Below are positions 39,772 through 48,216 of a DNA stretch of 59,725 nucleotides, piece after piece. Source of the DNA: Lachnospiraceae bacterium (lineage in GTDB: Bacteria > Bacillota > Clostridia > Lachnospirales > Lachnospiraceae); assembly GCA_017557525.1 (NCBI GenBank), contig JAFYYN010000004.1:1-59725 (forward strand), in the 5' to 3' direction. Position numbers and translations under genes: made by a program. Positions within the stretch are counted from its first letter, which is position 1, and each line of letters opens with the position of its first letter. The notes below the pieces were generated by a model. It was given only the letters and a program-made list of their open reading frames with translations, was not told the origin of the DNA and did not search any database.

Positions 39772-42156
39772 ATGAACGAAAAAGCACTAAGAACATTAGA
39801 ATATACAAAAATAATAGAAAAGCTCACGAACTTTGCGGGTTCTGAGCTGGGAAAGGAGAAGTGCAGGGCACTGGTTCCGTCTGCTGATCTCGAAGAGATA
39901 AGAACAAGGCAGGCAGAAACAGAGGCGGCACTTAACAGAATATATAAAAAAGGCAGTCTGTCATTCTCGGGGATACATGATATCAGAGCCTCGATAAAGA
40001 GACTTGAGATAAGGTCCTGCCTAGGTATGGGTGAGCTTATGCACATAAGCTCAGTACTCACCGCAACAGAGCATATCAAAAATTACGGCAAGCAGGAGGA
40101 AGAAACTCCTGACGATGCATTGTCTGAAAGATTCAGGCTACTTGAGCCTTTAAAGACAATTAATCACGAAATACTCCGCTGCATTATCTCAGAGGACGAG
40201 ATGGCGGATGATGCAAGCGCAGGACTTAGAAGCGTAAGGCGTCAGATAAAGACTACAAACGATAAGATCAGAGATCAGTTAAATTCCATCATAAATTCGC
40301 AGGATAACAAGCTTATCTTACAGGATAACCTTATCACGATGCGTGACGGAAGATTCTGTATCCCTGTAAAATCTGAGTATAAAAACAGTTTTGCAGGTAT
40401 GATACATGACCAGTCATCAAGTGGCTCAACTGTATTTATCGAGCCGATGGCGGTAGTAAAGTTAAATAATGACTTAAGGGAGCTTGCAATAAAGGAAAAG
40501 GAAGAGATTGAAAAGGTTTTGGAAGCCCTTTCAGCCATGCTTTTTACAGAGACGGCAAACCTTAAGTACAATATTGATACAATAGCTGAATTTGACTTTA
40601 TATTTGCCCGCGGACAGCTTGCAAAGAGCATGAAGGCAACCTGCCCTGAGTTTAATGACAAGGGCTATATAAATATCAAGAGAGGCAGGCATCCTTTAAT
40701 AGATGACAAAAAGGTTGTACCGATCAATATCTATCTCGGAAAAGACTTTACAATGCTGATTATTACCGGTCCCAATACGGGCGGTAAGACAGTTTCTTTA
40801 AAAACGGTAGGTCTTTTCACACTGATGGGCCAGGCAGGTCTTCATATCCCAGCATTTGAGGGTTCGGAGCTTGCAGTATTTAACGAGGTATACGCGGATA
40901 TCGGAGATGAGCAGAGCATAGAGCAGAGTCTGTCCACCTTTTCTTCACATATGAAGAATACTGTATCAATCTTGAAAGAAGCCGATGAGAAATCACTCGT
41001 ACTTTTCGACGAGTTAGGAGCAGGTACAGATCCTACCGAGGGTGCGGCTTTAGCCATGAGTATACTTACATTCCTGCATAATAGGGATATCAGGGTTATG
41101 GCTACTACACATTATGCAGAGCTAAAGCTTTATGCATTGTCAACTCCCGGTGTTTCAAATGCATGCTGCGAATTTGATGTTGAGACGCTGAGTCCTACCT
41201 ATAAGCTTTTGATCGGTATACCAGGAAAAAGTAATGCTTTTGCTATTTCTAAGAAGCTGGGTATCGGCGAAGAGATAATTGATATGGCTGAAAGCTTCAT
41301 AGGTACGAGGGACAAGAGCTTTGAGGATATACTTGGTGGTCTTGAGAAAAACAGGATTGCTACGGAAACTGCTTTGGCAGATGCTGAAAGGATCAAGCAG
41401 GAGGCCTGGGATTTAAAGCAGAAGTGGGAAGAAAAGCAGAGAAAGCTTGACAATGCCCGTGACAGAGTAATGAACGAGGCCAACGAGAAAGCTGTTAAGA
41501 TCCTTCAGGAAGCAAAGGACTATGCGGATGAGACCATCCGTAAGATGAACAAGCTTGCAACCTCGGGGCAGAATATGCGTGAGATGGAGCACGAAAGAGG
41601 CAATCTCCGCGATATTCTTTCGGAAAAGAGCAGCTCAATAAAAATGCAGGCTCCGGATAAGAAGAAAAATACGGTTAAGAATCCGGATGAACTTGATATC
41701 GGCGATGTGGTACATGTTATATCCTTTGATGTTAATGCCAAGGTTGCAGGGCTACCTAATCAAAAGGGAGAGCTTGCGGTACTCATAGGCGCTATGCGTA
41801 CCACGGTTAATATAAAAGATATAGAGCTTGTTGAAAAGTGTCCTAAGGAAGAGGAAGCAAAGGTTAAAACCGGTGCTGGCGCAATTGCAAGGTCGAAACA
41901 GATGAGCATAAGCCCCGAGTGTAATATCATAGGGATGAGAGTGGATGAGGCTATGCCGATCGTAGATAAGTATCTCGATGACGCATATCTGGCTCATTTG
42001 CCGCAGTGTTCAATTATTCATGGAAGAGGAACCGGCGCATTAAAGGCTGCGGTTCATCAGCACTTAAAGAAATTAAAATATGTTAAGGAGTATCGCTTAG
42101 GAAGCTTCGGAGAGGGCGACCAGGGCGTGACCATCGTGGTATTCAAAGATAACTAA
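39772..42156 (+). CDS. mutS2: Endonuclease MutS2
   Basis: 794 residues. Core and clamp helices (about 1-310) are followed by the ATPase with Walker A GPNTGGKTVSLKT, LSTFSSHMKNT, the Walker B LVLFDELGAGTDPTEGAAL, then HYAELKLYA. A coiled-coil region (about 525-600) and a C-terminal Smr domain (ECNIIGMRVDEAM, then IIHGRGTGALKAAV) close the chain. In Firmicutes MutS2 limits recombination or acts on collided ribosomes through its Smr domain. SD AAAGG, start 39772; upstream in-frame codons to 39730 run through a repeat. Confidence 0.95.
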   Translation: MNEKALRTLEYTKIIEKLTNFAGSELGKEKCRALVPSADLEEIRTRQAETEAALNRIYKKGSLSFSGIHDIRASIKRLEIRSCLGMGELMHISSVLTATEHIKNYGKQEEETPDDALSERFRLLEPLKTINHEILRCIISEDEMADDASAGLRSVRRQIKTTNDKIRDQLNSIINSQDNKLILQDNLITMRDGRFCIPVKSEYKNSFAGMIHDQSSSGSTVFIEPMAVVKLNNDLRELAIKEKEEIEKVLEALSAMLFTETANLKYNIDTIAEFDFIFARGQLAKSMKATCPEFNDKGYINIKRGRHPLIDDKKVVPINIYLGKDFTMLIITGPNTGGKTVSLKTVGLFTLMGQAGLHIPAFEGSELAVFNEVYADIGDEQSIEQSLSTFSSHMKNTVSILKEADEKSLVLFDELGAGTDPTEGAALAMSILTFLHNRDIRVMATTHYAELKLYALSTPGVSNACCEFDVETLSPTYKLLIGIPGKSNAFAISKKLGIGEEIIDMAESFIGTRDKSFEDILGGLEKNRIATETALADAERIKQEAWDLKQKWEEKQRKLDNARDRVMNEANEKAVKILQEAKDYADETIRKMNKLATSGQNMREMEHERGNLRDILSEKSSSIKMQAPDKKKNTVKNPDELDIGDVVHVISFDVNAKVAGLPNQKGELAVLIGAMRTTVNIKDIELVEKCPKEEEAKVKTGAGAIARSKQMSISPECNIIGMRVDEAMPIVDKYLDDAYLAHLPQCSIIHGRGTGALKAAVHQHLKKLKYVKEYRLGSFGEGDQGVTIVVFKDN

Positions 42157-42192
42157 AAGCCTTCCCCTTGAGGTGAAGGTGTGGAAAAGGAT
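42156..42192. repeat. Family-A repeat fragment
   Basis: AAAGCCTTCCCCTTGAGG followed by TGAAGGTGTGGAAAAGGATG, in reverse orientation to 57944-57996. The inner hairpin is lost. Confidence 0.55.
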
Positions 42193-42213
42193 GTAATCAA
42201 GGAGGTATGAGAA

Positions 42214-42936
42214 ATGGCGTACAGGCAGAAAATACTTATAGTGGATGATGACGCTAATATAGCAGAACTGATCTCGCTGTATCTTACAAAGGAATGTTTT
42301 GATACAGAAATAGCCGAGGATGGTGAGGAGGCACTGGAAAAGTTTGATGTATTCCAGCCCGATCTTATCCTGCTTGACCTCATGCTTCCGGGTATTGACG
42401 GATATGAGGTCTGCAGGGAGATAAGAAAAACCTCGCGTGTTCCAGTTATAATGCTTTCTGCAAAAGGCGAAACCTTTGATAAGGTACTTGGGCTTGAGCT
42501 TGGTGCCGATGACTATATGGTTAAGCCGTTTGATTCCAAGGAGCTTGTAGCGCGTGTACGTGCGGTCCTGCGCCGCCAGGCAAATTCCGGGCTACCGGAG
42601 AAAATACCTCAGGCTGCTCCCGAAGAGACAGGCGACAGGGTAAGCTATCCGGAGATCACGGTCAATAAGGATAATTACACAGTAGTATACAAAGGTAAAA
42701 ATATCGATATGCCGCCTAAGGAGCTTGAGCTTCTCTACTTCCTTATGACAAATCCCAACAAGGTATTTACGAGAGAGCAGCTGCTTGATCATATCTGGGG
42801 ATACGATTACATCGGTGATACCAGAACGGTTGACGTACACGTAAAGAGACTCAGGGAAAAAATAAAGGATACCGAAAGCTGGAGTCTGGCTACGGTATGG
42901 GGAGTCGGTTATAAATTCGAGGTGCTGAAGAAGTAG
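42214..42936 (+). CDS. OmpR/PhoB-family response regulator
   Basis: 240 residues. Receiver domain with acidic pocket DDD (11-13), phosphoacceptor Asp55 in LILLDLMLPG, and Lys in MVKPFDSKEL. A C-terminal winged helix (about 140-238) contains FTREQLLDHIWGYDYIGDTRTVDVHVKRLR, read in two parts, which fits WalR/PhoB regulators. SD AAGGAGG. It is followed after 67 bases by its sensor kinase and then by a membrane HtrA-like gene, the same order as some cell-envelope stress systems. Confidence 0.93.
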   Translation: MAYRQKILIVDDDANIAELISLYLTKECFDTEIAEDGEEALEKFDVFQPDLILLDLMLPGIDGYEVCREIRKTSRVPVIMLSAKGETFDKVLGLELGADDYMVKPFDSKELVARVRAVLRRQANSGLPEKIPQAAPEETGDRVSYPEITVNKDNYTVVYKGKNIDMPPKELELLYFLMTNPNKVFTREQLLDHIWGYDYIGDTRTVDVHVKRLREKIKDTESWSLATVWGVGYKFEVLKK

Positions 42937-43003
42937 GGCAGATGTCGGTTTTTGTAAACACCCCTATGGCATGATACCAAATATGAAAGAAAAACTGTAA
43001 ATT

Positions 43004-44401
43004 ATGAGAGTAACATATAAGTTAGGACTGAGCTATCTGCTCGCTATTGCCCTCCTGTTTGCTCTGGTGAATATCTGGGGACGGGATGTATGCAAGAATA
43101 AGGCACAGCAGAATGTGAAGACTCAATTGCAGTCCATGGTCTCAAAGCTGTCGGATACGACGGTTGCGAATTACTATGAAGACGCAGGGCTGATAGCCAC
43201 ATTCAGGAGTGAGCTTTCACATATGCAGGCCGTTATGGGCATACGTATCTGGATGGTAAACGCTGACTATTCGGTGATAGCAGATTCACAGATGGGACTG
43301 CTGGATCCGATCGTCACATCGAATGATTACGACCCAAGGATACTTGACCAGAATATCAGCGAGAATGTAATAATCAATAAGGTTTTTGACGAGCCTATGC
43401 TGGTAAGCTCTGAACCTTTTGTGTTTAATTACAGAGTTGCCGGATACATATGTGCATTCGTGCCGATGAGCAAAATGAATCAGGAAGCTTCCGGATATAT
43501 TGAGATGCTGAATATCGGGATGCTGATCATATTCGCGGCGCTCCTTGTGATTTTTATAGGGATTTACTATTATACCGTAGTTCCTATCAAAACTATTAAA
43601 AATGCTGCATCCGAATATGCCAAGGGTAATTATGATTACGAGATGAAGATACGTTTTCATGATGAATACAGGGAGCTTTCGGATACAATCTCGTACATGG
43701 TTTCCGAACTGAAATCCAACGAGGAAAAACAGAGAAAGTTCATTGCGAATATTTCGCATGACTTCCGTTCACCTCTGACATCCATAAAGGGATATGCCGA
43801 GGCTCTGAAGGACGGTACGATCCCTTATGAAAACAAGGACAAATATCTTGATATCATACAGTTTGAAGCGGAAAGACTTCACAAGCTGACATCGAGCCTG
43901 CTGCAGCTTTCAAGCATCGACTCGGGCGGTCTGTCACTCGATATCAAGAGCTTTGATATTACTAAGGTTATAAGAACCATTGCAGATGCATTTGAGGGTA
44001 CATGCAGAAACAAGAAGATCACATTAAAGCTTCAGTTTGACGAGCCCAAGATTTATGTAGATGCTGACCAGGCGAGGATTGAGCAGGTTATTTACAACCT
44101 CACCGATAATGCGATAAAATTTTCAAACAAGGATTCCGATATTATTCTCGGAGTACAGATAAAGGGAGTAAAGGCCGTTGTCCGTGTAAAGGATTTCGGT
44201 ATAGGTATTCCTAAGGAAAGTATTAACAGAGTTTTCGAACGCTTTTACAAGAGCGATCCGTCACGTGGCAAGGATAAGAAAGGAACCGGTCTCGGTCTTT
44301 CCATTGCTAAGGAAATAATCACAGCTCATGAAGAGGAGATAAGGGTTATCAGTAACGAGGGGGCAGGTACGGAGTTTTCATTTACACTCCCGATTTCGTA
44401 A
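43004..44401 (+). CDS. Membrane sensor histidine kinase
   Basis: 465 residues. A first helix (about 8-24, LSYLLAIALLFALVNIW), an extracytoplasmic sensor of about 140 residues (MGIRIWMVNADYSVIADSQ is a PAS/Cache-like stretch), a second helix (about 170-192), HAMP (VVPIKTIKNAASEYAKGNY), the HisKA motif FIANISHDFRSPLTSIKGY with His252, and a complete HATPase (VIYNLTDNAIKFS, DFGIGIP, GTGLGLSIAKEI). Partner of the preceding response regulator. The signal is unknown. SD before the ATG is weak. Confidence 0.93.
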   Translation: MRVTYKLGLSYLLAIALLFALVNIWGRDVCKNKAQQNVKTQLQSMVSKLSDTTVANYYEDAGLIATFRSELSHMQAVMGIRIWMVNADYSVIADSQMGLLDPIVTSNDYDPRILDQNISENVIINKVFDEPMLVSSEPFVFNYRVAGYICAFVPMSKMNQEASGYIEMLNIGMLIIFAALLVIFIGIYYYTVVPIKTIKNAASEYAKGNYDYEMKIRFHDEYRELSDTISYMVSELKSNEEKQRKFIANISHDFRSPLTSIKGYAEALKDGTIPYENKDKYLDIIQFEAERLHKLTSSLLQLSSIDSGGLSLDIKSFDITKVIRTIADAFEGTCRNKKITLKLQFDEPKIYVDADQARIEQVIYNLTDNAIKFSNKDSDIILGVQIKGVKAVVRVKDFGIGIPKESINRVFERFYKSDPSRGKDKKGTGLGLSIAKEIITAHEEEIRVISNEGAGTEFSFTLPIS

Positions 44402-44436
44402 AAACACCTTAATTCCGTATAGAAAGGGCGCGTATT

Positions 44437-45852
44437 ATGGATAAACTTAAGAAAAAAAAGAAAACAGGCGAAGCTGCCGGCAAGTTAAAGGATGAGGAGA
44501 ATATCATAATCCAGGAAAAGGAAGAGGATGAAGAAACTTCCGTCATCCAGGAGCAGATAAAGCCCTGGCATAAGAGAAAGTTTAAAAAGGTACTGAGTGT
44601 TGTAGGATTTTCTCTGCTGGCAGGTATTATTTTCGGTATTGCCGCCAGATTTGTATTTAAGTATTCGGATGGCATAATAAGCAAGATATTCGGACTTAAT
44701 CAGCCTTATGATACAACAACCTCGCAGCCTCCGGTGACAATTAATCCACAGCCGGAGCAGAACAAGGACCAGAACAGTACACAGGGCATTACTATAGGTA
44801 AGAGCGAAGATGAGATTGCCAAATCTAACGGTTCTGAGACTAAACCAAGTACTGTACCGATAGTGAGTGACGGGACTGCTCTTTCAGAGTACAGGCAGGC
44901 CATGGAGGAAATGCGGTCAAAGACCGAAAATATTCGCAAGGGCGTGGTCAATATCGAGGGAATAACCAGCATCATAAACTGGCTTGGTGAGACCATTGAA
45001 CAGTCTGAAAAGACGCTGGGAATAGTGGTTGCGGAAAATACCAACAGCCTGTTTATCCTGACATATTATGATAAGATTAAGAATGCTGAAAGGATCGAGC
45101 TGTCCTTTAGGAGCAGGAATTCTTATACCGTTTCATTACTTAACTTTGATGAAAGCTACAATATTGCAGTTTTGACCTTACCTAAGCAGGCTTTAAGGCA
45201 GGAGGACTTAGGTACCATTGCTCTATTGGATATGGGCAATTCGGATGAGATACATGCCGGAATGCCGATTATCGCAGTTGGTTCGATGGACGGCGAAAAT
45301 GAGATAGTTGAGTACGGTATTATTACAAGTGACAGCTCCGTAGAGTACATTACGGATGCTGCGATAGGGATATTTACAACAAATGTTGAGCATTCCGAAG
45401 ACGGTGAAGGTATTGTTGCCGACCTTGACGGTAAGGTGATCGGTATCATTACCAGAAAGCTGGGCTCGGATATTATGCCGAATGTGAATAAGTGCATGCG
45501 TGTAAATGACCTGATAAAGGTTGCTGAAAAGCTTTGCAACGGCGAGAACAGGGTTTATTTTGGTATCAAAGCCGGGAACATACCGTTATGGGTACTTCGT
45601 GAAAACAATATTGAAAACGGTATCTGTGTAAATAATGTTGAGCCTTCTTCGCCGGCATCCGATGCAGGACTTAGAAAAGGTGATTTCATTATATCGGTTA
45701 ACGGGACAATGATCAGTGAAGTTAAGGAGTTTTCAGACATCCTTATGGATTCGGATGAGAGCAGTTCTCTTATGATAGAGGTTTACAGGGTATCCAAGAC
45801 GCAGGATCCGAAATTCACAGTGGTTGTGCATCCCGTAAAACGCAATAACTGA
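44437..45852 (+). CDS. Membrane-anchored HtrA-like protein with PDZ domain and lost catalytic triad
   Basis: 471 residues. A basic/acidic cytoplasmic tail (1-50), one helix (52-74), a long Pro/Gln/Asn linker, then an HtrA-type beta-barrel and a C-terminal PDZ domain (YFGIKAGNIPLWVL onwards, with SSPASDAGLRKGDFIISVNG). The His, Asp and Ser positions of HtrA seem to be Asp212 (in ILTYYDKI), Asn242 (in YNIAVLTL) and Gly323 (in SEDGEGIVADLDGKVIG). A pseudoprotease is likely. It follows a two-component pair by 35 bases, so it may bind unfolded peptides or tune that system. SD AAAGGG. Confidence 0.8.
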   Translation: MDKLKKKKKTGEAAGKLKDEENIIIQEKEEDEETSVIQEQIKPWHKRKFKKVLSVVGFSLLAGIIFGIAARFVFKYSDGIISKIFGLNQPYDTTTSQPPVTINPQPEQNKDQNSTQGITIGKSEDEIAKSNGSETKPSTVPIVSDGTALSEYRQAMEEMRSKTENIRKGVVNIEGITSIINWLGETIEQSEKTLGIVVAENTNSLFILTYYDKIKNAERIELSFRSRNSYTVSLLNFDESYNIAVLTLPKQALRQEDLGTIALLDMGNSDEIHAGMPIIAVGSMDGENEIVEYGIITSDSSVEYITDAAIGIFTTNVEHSEDGEGIVADLDGKVIGIITRKLGSDIMPNVNKCMRVNDLIKVAEKLCNGENRVYFGIKAGNIPLWVLRENNIENGICVNNVEPSSPASDAGLRKGDFIISVNGTMISEVKEFSDILMDSDESSSLMIEVYRVSKTQDPKFTVVVHPVKRNN

Positions 45853-45951
45853 TGTGTCATTAAGCAATTAAAGAGTTTACAAGGGGATGGTTTTAATAGT
45901 AAACTGTCTCCGATGTGAACCATGCGAATAAACTCTAGAAAGGTTCATATT

Positions 45952-46905
45952 ATGAAGTATATTAATGAATTGCGTGAGGGAGATATTACACGCGACATAT
46001 ATCTTTGCAAGCAGGTTCAGAGTCTTGTTGCCAAGACCGGAAAGAATTATCTGTCCATTACCCTTCAGGATAAGACAGGTGTGCTCGATGCAAAAGTTTG
46101 GGATGTGACCAGCGGTGGTATAGAGGATTTCGAGGCACTTGATTATATCTATGTTGAGGGCGAGGTTACAGTTTTCCAGGGAACCTTACAGCTCAAGTGC
46201 CGCAGGATCAGGAAATGCAGGGAGGAAGAGGTTGATCAGTCAGATTACCTGCCTTTCTCGAGATTTGATATAGAGGCTATGTACAAGAAGCTTTTAGAGT
46301 ACATATCTGAGGTTAAAGAGCCGCATTTAAAGAAACTGCTGGAAGGCTTTTTTGTTGAAGACGAGGAGTTTGTAAAGATATTTAAGAAGCATTCCGCTGC
46401 CAAATCAGTACATCACGGCTTTGTTGGCGGGTTACTCGAGCATACATTATCGGTTTGCAGTCTTTGCAAGAAGTTTAGCGAGCAGTATTCCTTGTTAAAT
46501 AAAGATCTGCTGATCACTGCTGCACTCTGCCATGATATTGGAAAGACAAAGGAATTGTCCGACCTTCCGGCAAATGATTATACCGATGACGGAAATCTGC
46601 TGGGACATATCGTGATAGGATACGAGATGGTAGGCGAGAGGATTGCAAAAATCGAGGGTTTCCCCCATGCCTTAGGCTCAATGCTTAGACACTGTATACT
46701 TGCCCACCATGGCGAGTATGAGTTTGGCTCACCTAAAAAGCCTGCAATCGCAGAGGCGATAGCTCTTCATTTTGCAGATAATCTTGATGCAAAGATGGAG
46801 ACCATGAGAGAACTTTTGGAGAGCGCTGATTACAACGCAGAGTGGCTCGGCTTCCAAAGGCTGTTTGAGAGCAATATGAGGAAGACGGTGTATAAAGAAG
46901 ACTAA
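45952..46905 (+). CDS. yhaM: 3'-5' exoribonuclease YhaM family protein (OB-fold plus HD domain)
   Basis: 317 residues. An N-terminal OB-fold (about 15-85, YLSITLQDKTGVLDAKVWDV) is followed by an HD phosphohydrolase domain: HHGFVGGLLEHTLSVC, then ALCHDIGKTKELS and ILAHHGEYEFGSPKKP, with the metal-binding H...HD...D pattern. YhaM degrades RNA (and single-stranded DNA) from the 3' end. SD AAAGG; upstream in-frame codons to 45922 lack an SD. Confidence 0.92.
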   Translation: MKYINELREGDITRDIYLCKQVQSLVAKTGKNYLSITLQDKTGVLDAKVWDVTSGGIEDFEALDYIYVEGEVTVFQGTLQLKCRRIRKCREEEVDQSDYLPFSRFDIEAMYKKLLEYISEVKEPHLKKLLEGFFVEDEEFVKIFKKHSAAKSVHHGFVGGLLEHTLSVCSLCKKFSEQYSLLNKDLLITAALCHDIGKTKELSDLPANDYTDDGNLLGHIVIGYEMVGERIAKIEGFPHALGSMLRHCILAHHGEYEFGSPKKPAIAEAIALHFADNLDAKMETMRELLESADYNAEWLGFQRLFESNMRKTVYKED

Positions 46906-46935
46906 GTCAATCATAGGGACGGTTCTGTGGTTGAC
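46906..46935. repeat. Dispersed 30-bp palindrome, family B
   Basis: GTCAATCATAG, octamer GGACGGTT, CTGTGGTTGAC. It directly follows the yhaM stop codon and is joined to a family-A fragment. Confidence 0.8.
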
Positions 46936-46939
46936 ATTC

Positions 46940-46976
46940 AGGCTTCCCCCTTGAGGCGAAGCTGATTGATGAGGTG
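46940..46976. repeat. Family-A repeat fragment joined to family B
   Basis: AGGCTTCCCCCTTGAGGCG ... GCTGATTGATGAGGTG, the reverse complement of the ends of the 57944 copy, with its inner hairpin missing. Confidence 0.65.
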
Positions 46977-47026
46977 AAATCAGTATATTTACAGGATACA
47001 AAGTGAAATCAAAGGAGATTATGCAT

Positions 47027-48094
47027 ATGCAAATGACATTCAGATGGTATGGCGAAGGCAATGACAGCATCTCGCTCGACCAGATTAAGCAGATTCCCGG
47101 TGTTGAAGGAATTGTCTGGGCACTTCATGACAAACTTCCCGGAGAAGTTTGGGAGAAGGATGAGATTCAGAAGGTTGCCGATCAGCTCCATGCAAAGGGA
47201 TTTAACATGGACGTTGTAGAGTCAGTAAATGTTCATGATGACATTAAGATAGGACTTCCTACAAGGGATAAATATATTGCAGCATATCAGCAGACTTTAA
47301 GGAATTTAAAGGAGTTTGGAGTAAGGGTAGTCTGCTACAATTTCATGCCTGTTTTTGACTGGACAAGGACTGACCTTTTCCATCCGCTTCCCGACGGATC
47401 TACAGCACTTTACTATGAGAAGGAAAAGATTATAGACGATCCTGTAAAGATGGCTGATTATATCCTTGAGAAATGCGAAGGCTATACAATGCCAGGCTGG
47501 GAGCCTGAGAGAATGGGTAAGCTCAAGGAGCTTTTTGAGGCATATAAGCCTGTTACCAAGGAGAAGCTTTGGGAGAATCTTAAGTATTTCTTAGAGCAGA
47601 TGATGCCGGTCTGCAAGGAGACTGATATCAAGCTTGCAATCCATCAGGATGATCCGCCCTGGGATATTTTCGGACTTCCGAGGTTGCTGGTAGATGAGGC
47701 ATCCATCGACAGATTCTTAAAGATGGTTGATGATCCTTATAACTGCTTGACACTCTGTTCAGGTTCAATGAGCTCAAATCCTAAGAATAATGTTGCAGCA
47801 ATTGTCAGAAAGCACTGTGACAGGATTGCATTTGCTCATGTAAGAAACGTAAAGCATTACCCTAACGGAGACTTTAGCGAGACCTCACATCGTGATTGTG
47901 ACGGAGATACAGGCGTACTTGAGATCATGAAGGCTTATCATGACTGCGGTTTTAAGGGCTACATCAGACCCGACCACGGACGTCACATCTGGGGCGAGAA
48001 GTGCAGACCGGGATATGGTTTATATGACAGGGCACTTGGTATTATGTATCTGCTGGGTATTTGGGATACACTGGAGAGGTACCATCTCCAGTGA
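47027..48094 (+). CDS. uxuA: Mannonate dehydratase
   Basis: 355 residues, TIM barrel. FRWYGEGNDSISLDQIKQIP at the N-terminus, then YNFMPVFDWTRTDL, LAIHQDDPPWDIFGLPR, SGSMSSNPKNN, FAHVRNVKH and RPDHGRHIW, all typical of UxuA. It dehydrates D-mannonate to 2-keto-3-deoxygluconate in glucuronate catabolism. AAAGGAG at 47011-47017 best fits the ATG at 47027; ATGs at 47021 and 47033 are alternatives. uxuB follows. Confidence 0.96.
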   Translation: MQMTFRWYGEGNDSISLDQIKQIPGVEGIVWALHDKLPGEVWEKDEIQKVADQLHAKGFNMDVVESVNVHDDIKIGLPTRDKYIAAYQQTLRNLKEFGVRVVCYNFMPVFDWTRTDLFHPLPDGSTALYYEKEKIIDDPVKMADYILEKCEGYTMPGWEPERMGKLKELFEAYKPVTKEKLWENLKYFLEQMMPVCKETDIKLAIHQDDPPWDIFGLPRLLVDEASIDRFLKMVDDPYNCLTLCSGSMSSNPKNNVAAIVRKHCDRIAFAHVRNVKHYPNGDFSETSHRDCDGDTGVLEIMKAYHDCGFKGYIRPDHGRHIWGEKCRPGYGLYDRALGIMYLLGIWDTLERYHLQ

Positions 48095-48120
48095 TTGATT
48101 CGTAAAAAGCAAGTAAAATC

Positions 48121-48183
48121 GATGTGTCAGAGAGAACCGTCCCCTTGACACATCTGTCAGAGAGAACGGTATCCATGATTGAC
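48121..48183. repeat. Two adjacent family-B-like palindromes
   Basis: The first pairs GATGTGTCA with TGACACATC around AACCGTCC (48121-48154). The second, TGTCAGAGAGAACGG then ATGATTGACA, has a damaged core (48155-48183). They fill the uxuA-uxuB gap and could weaken or end the transcript there. Confidence 0.7.
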
Positions 48184-48216
48184 ACCTAAACACTACTATA
48201 TAATACGAGGATAAAA

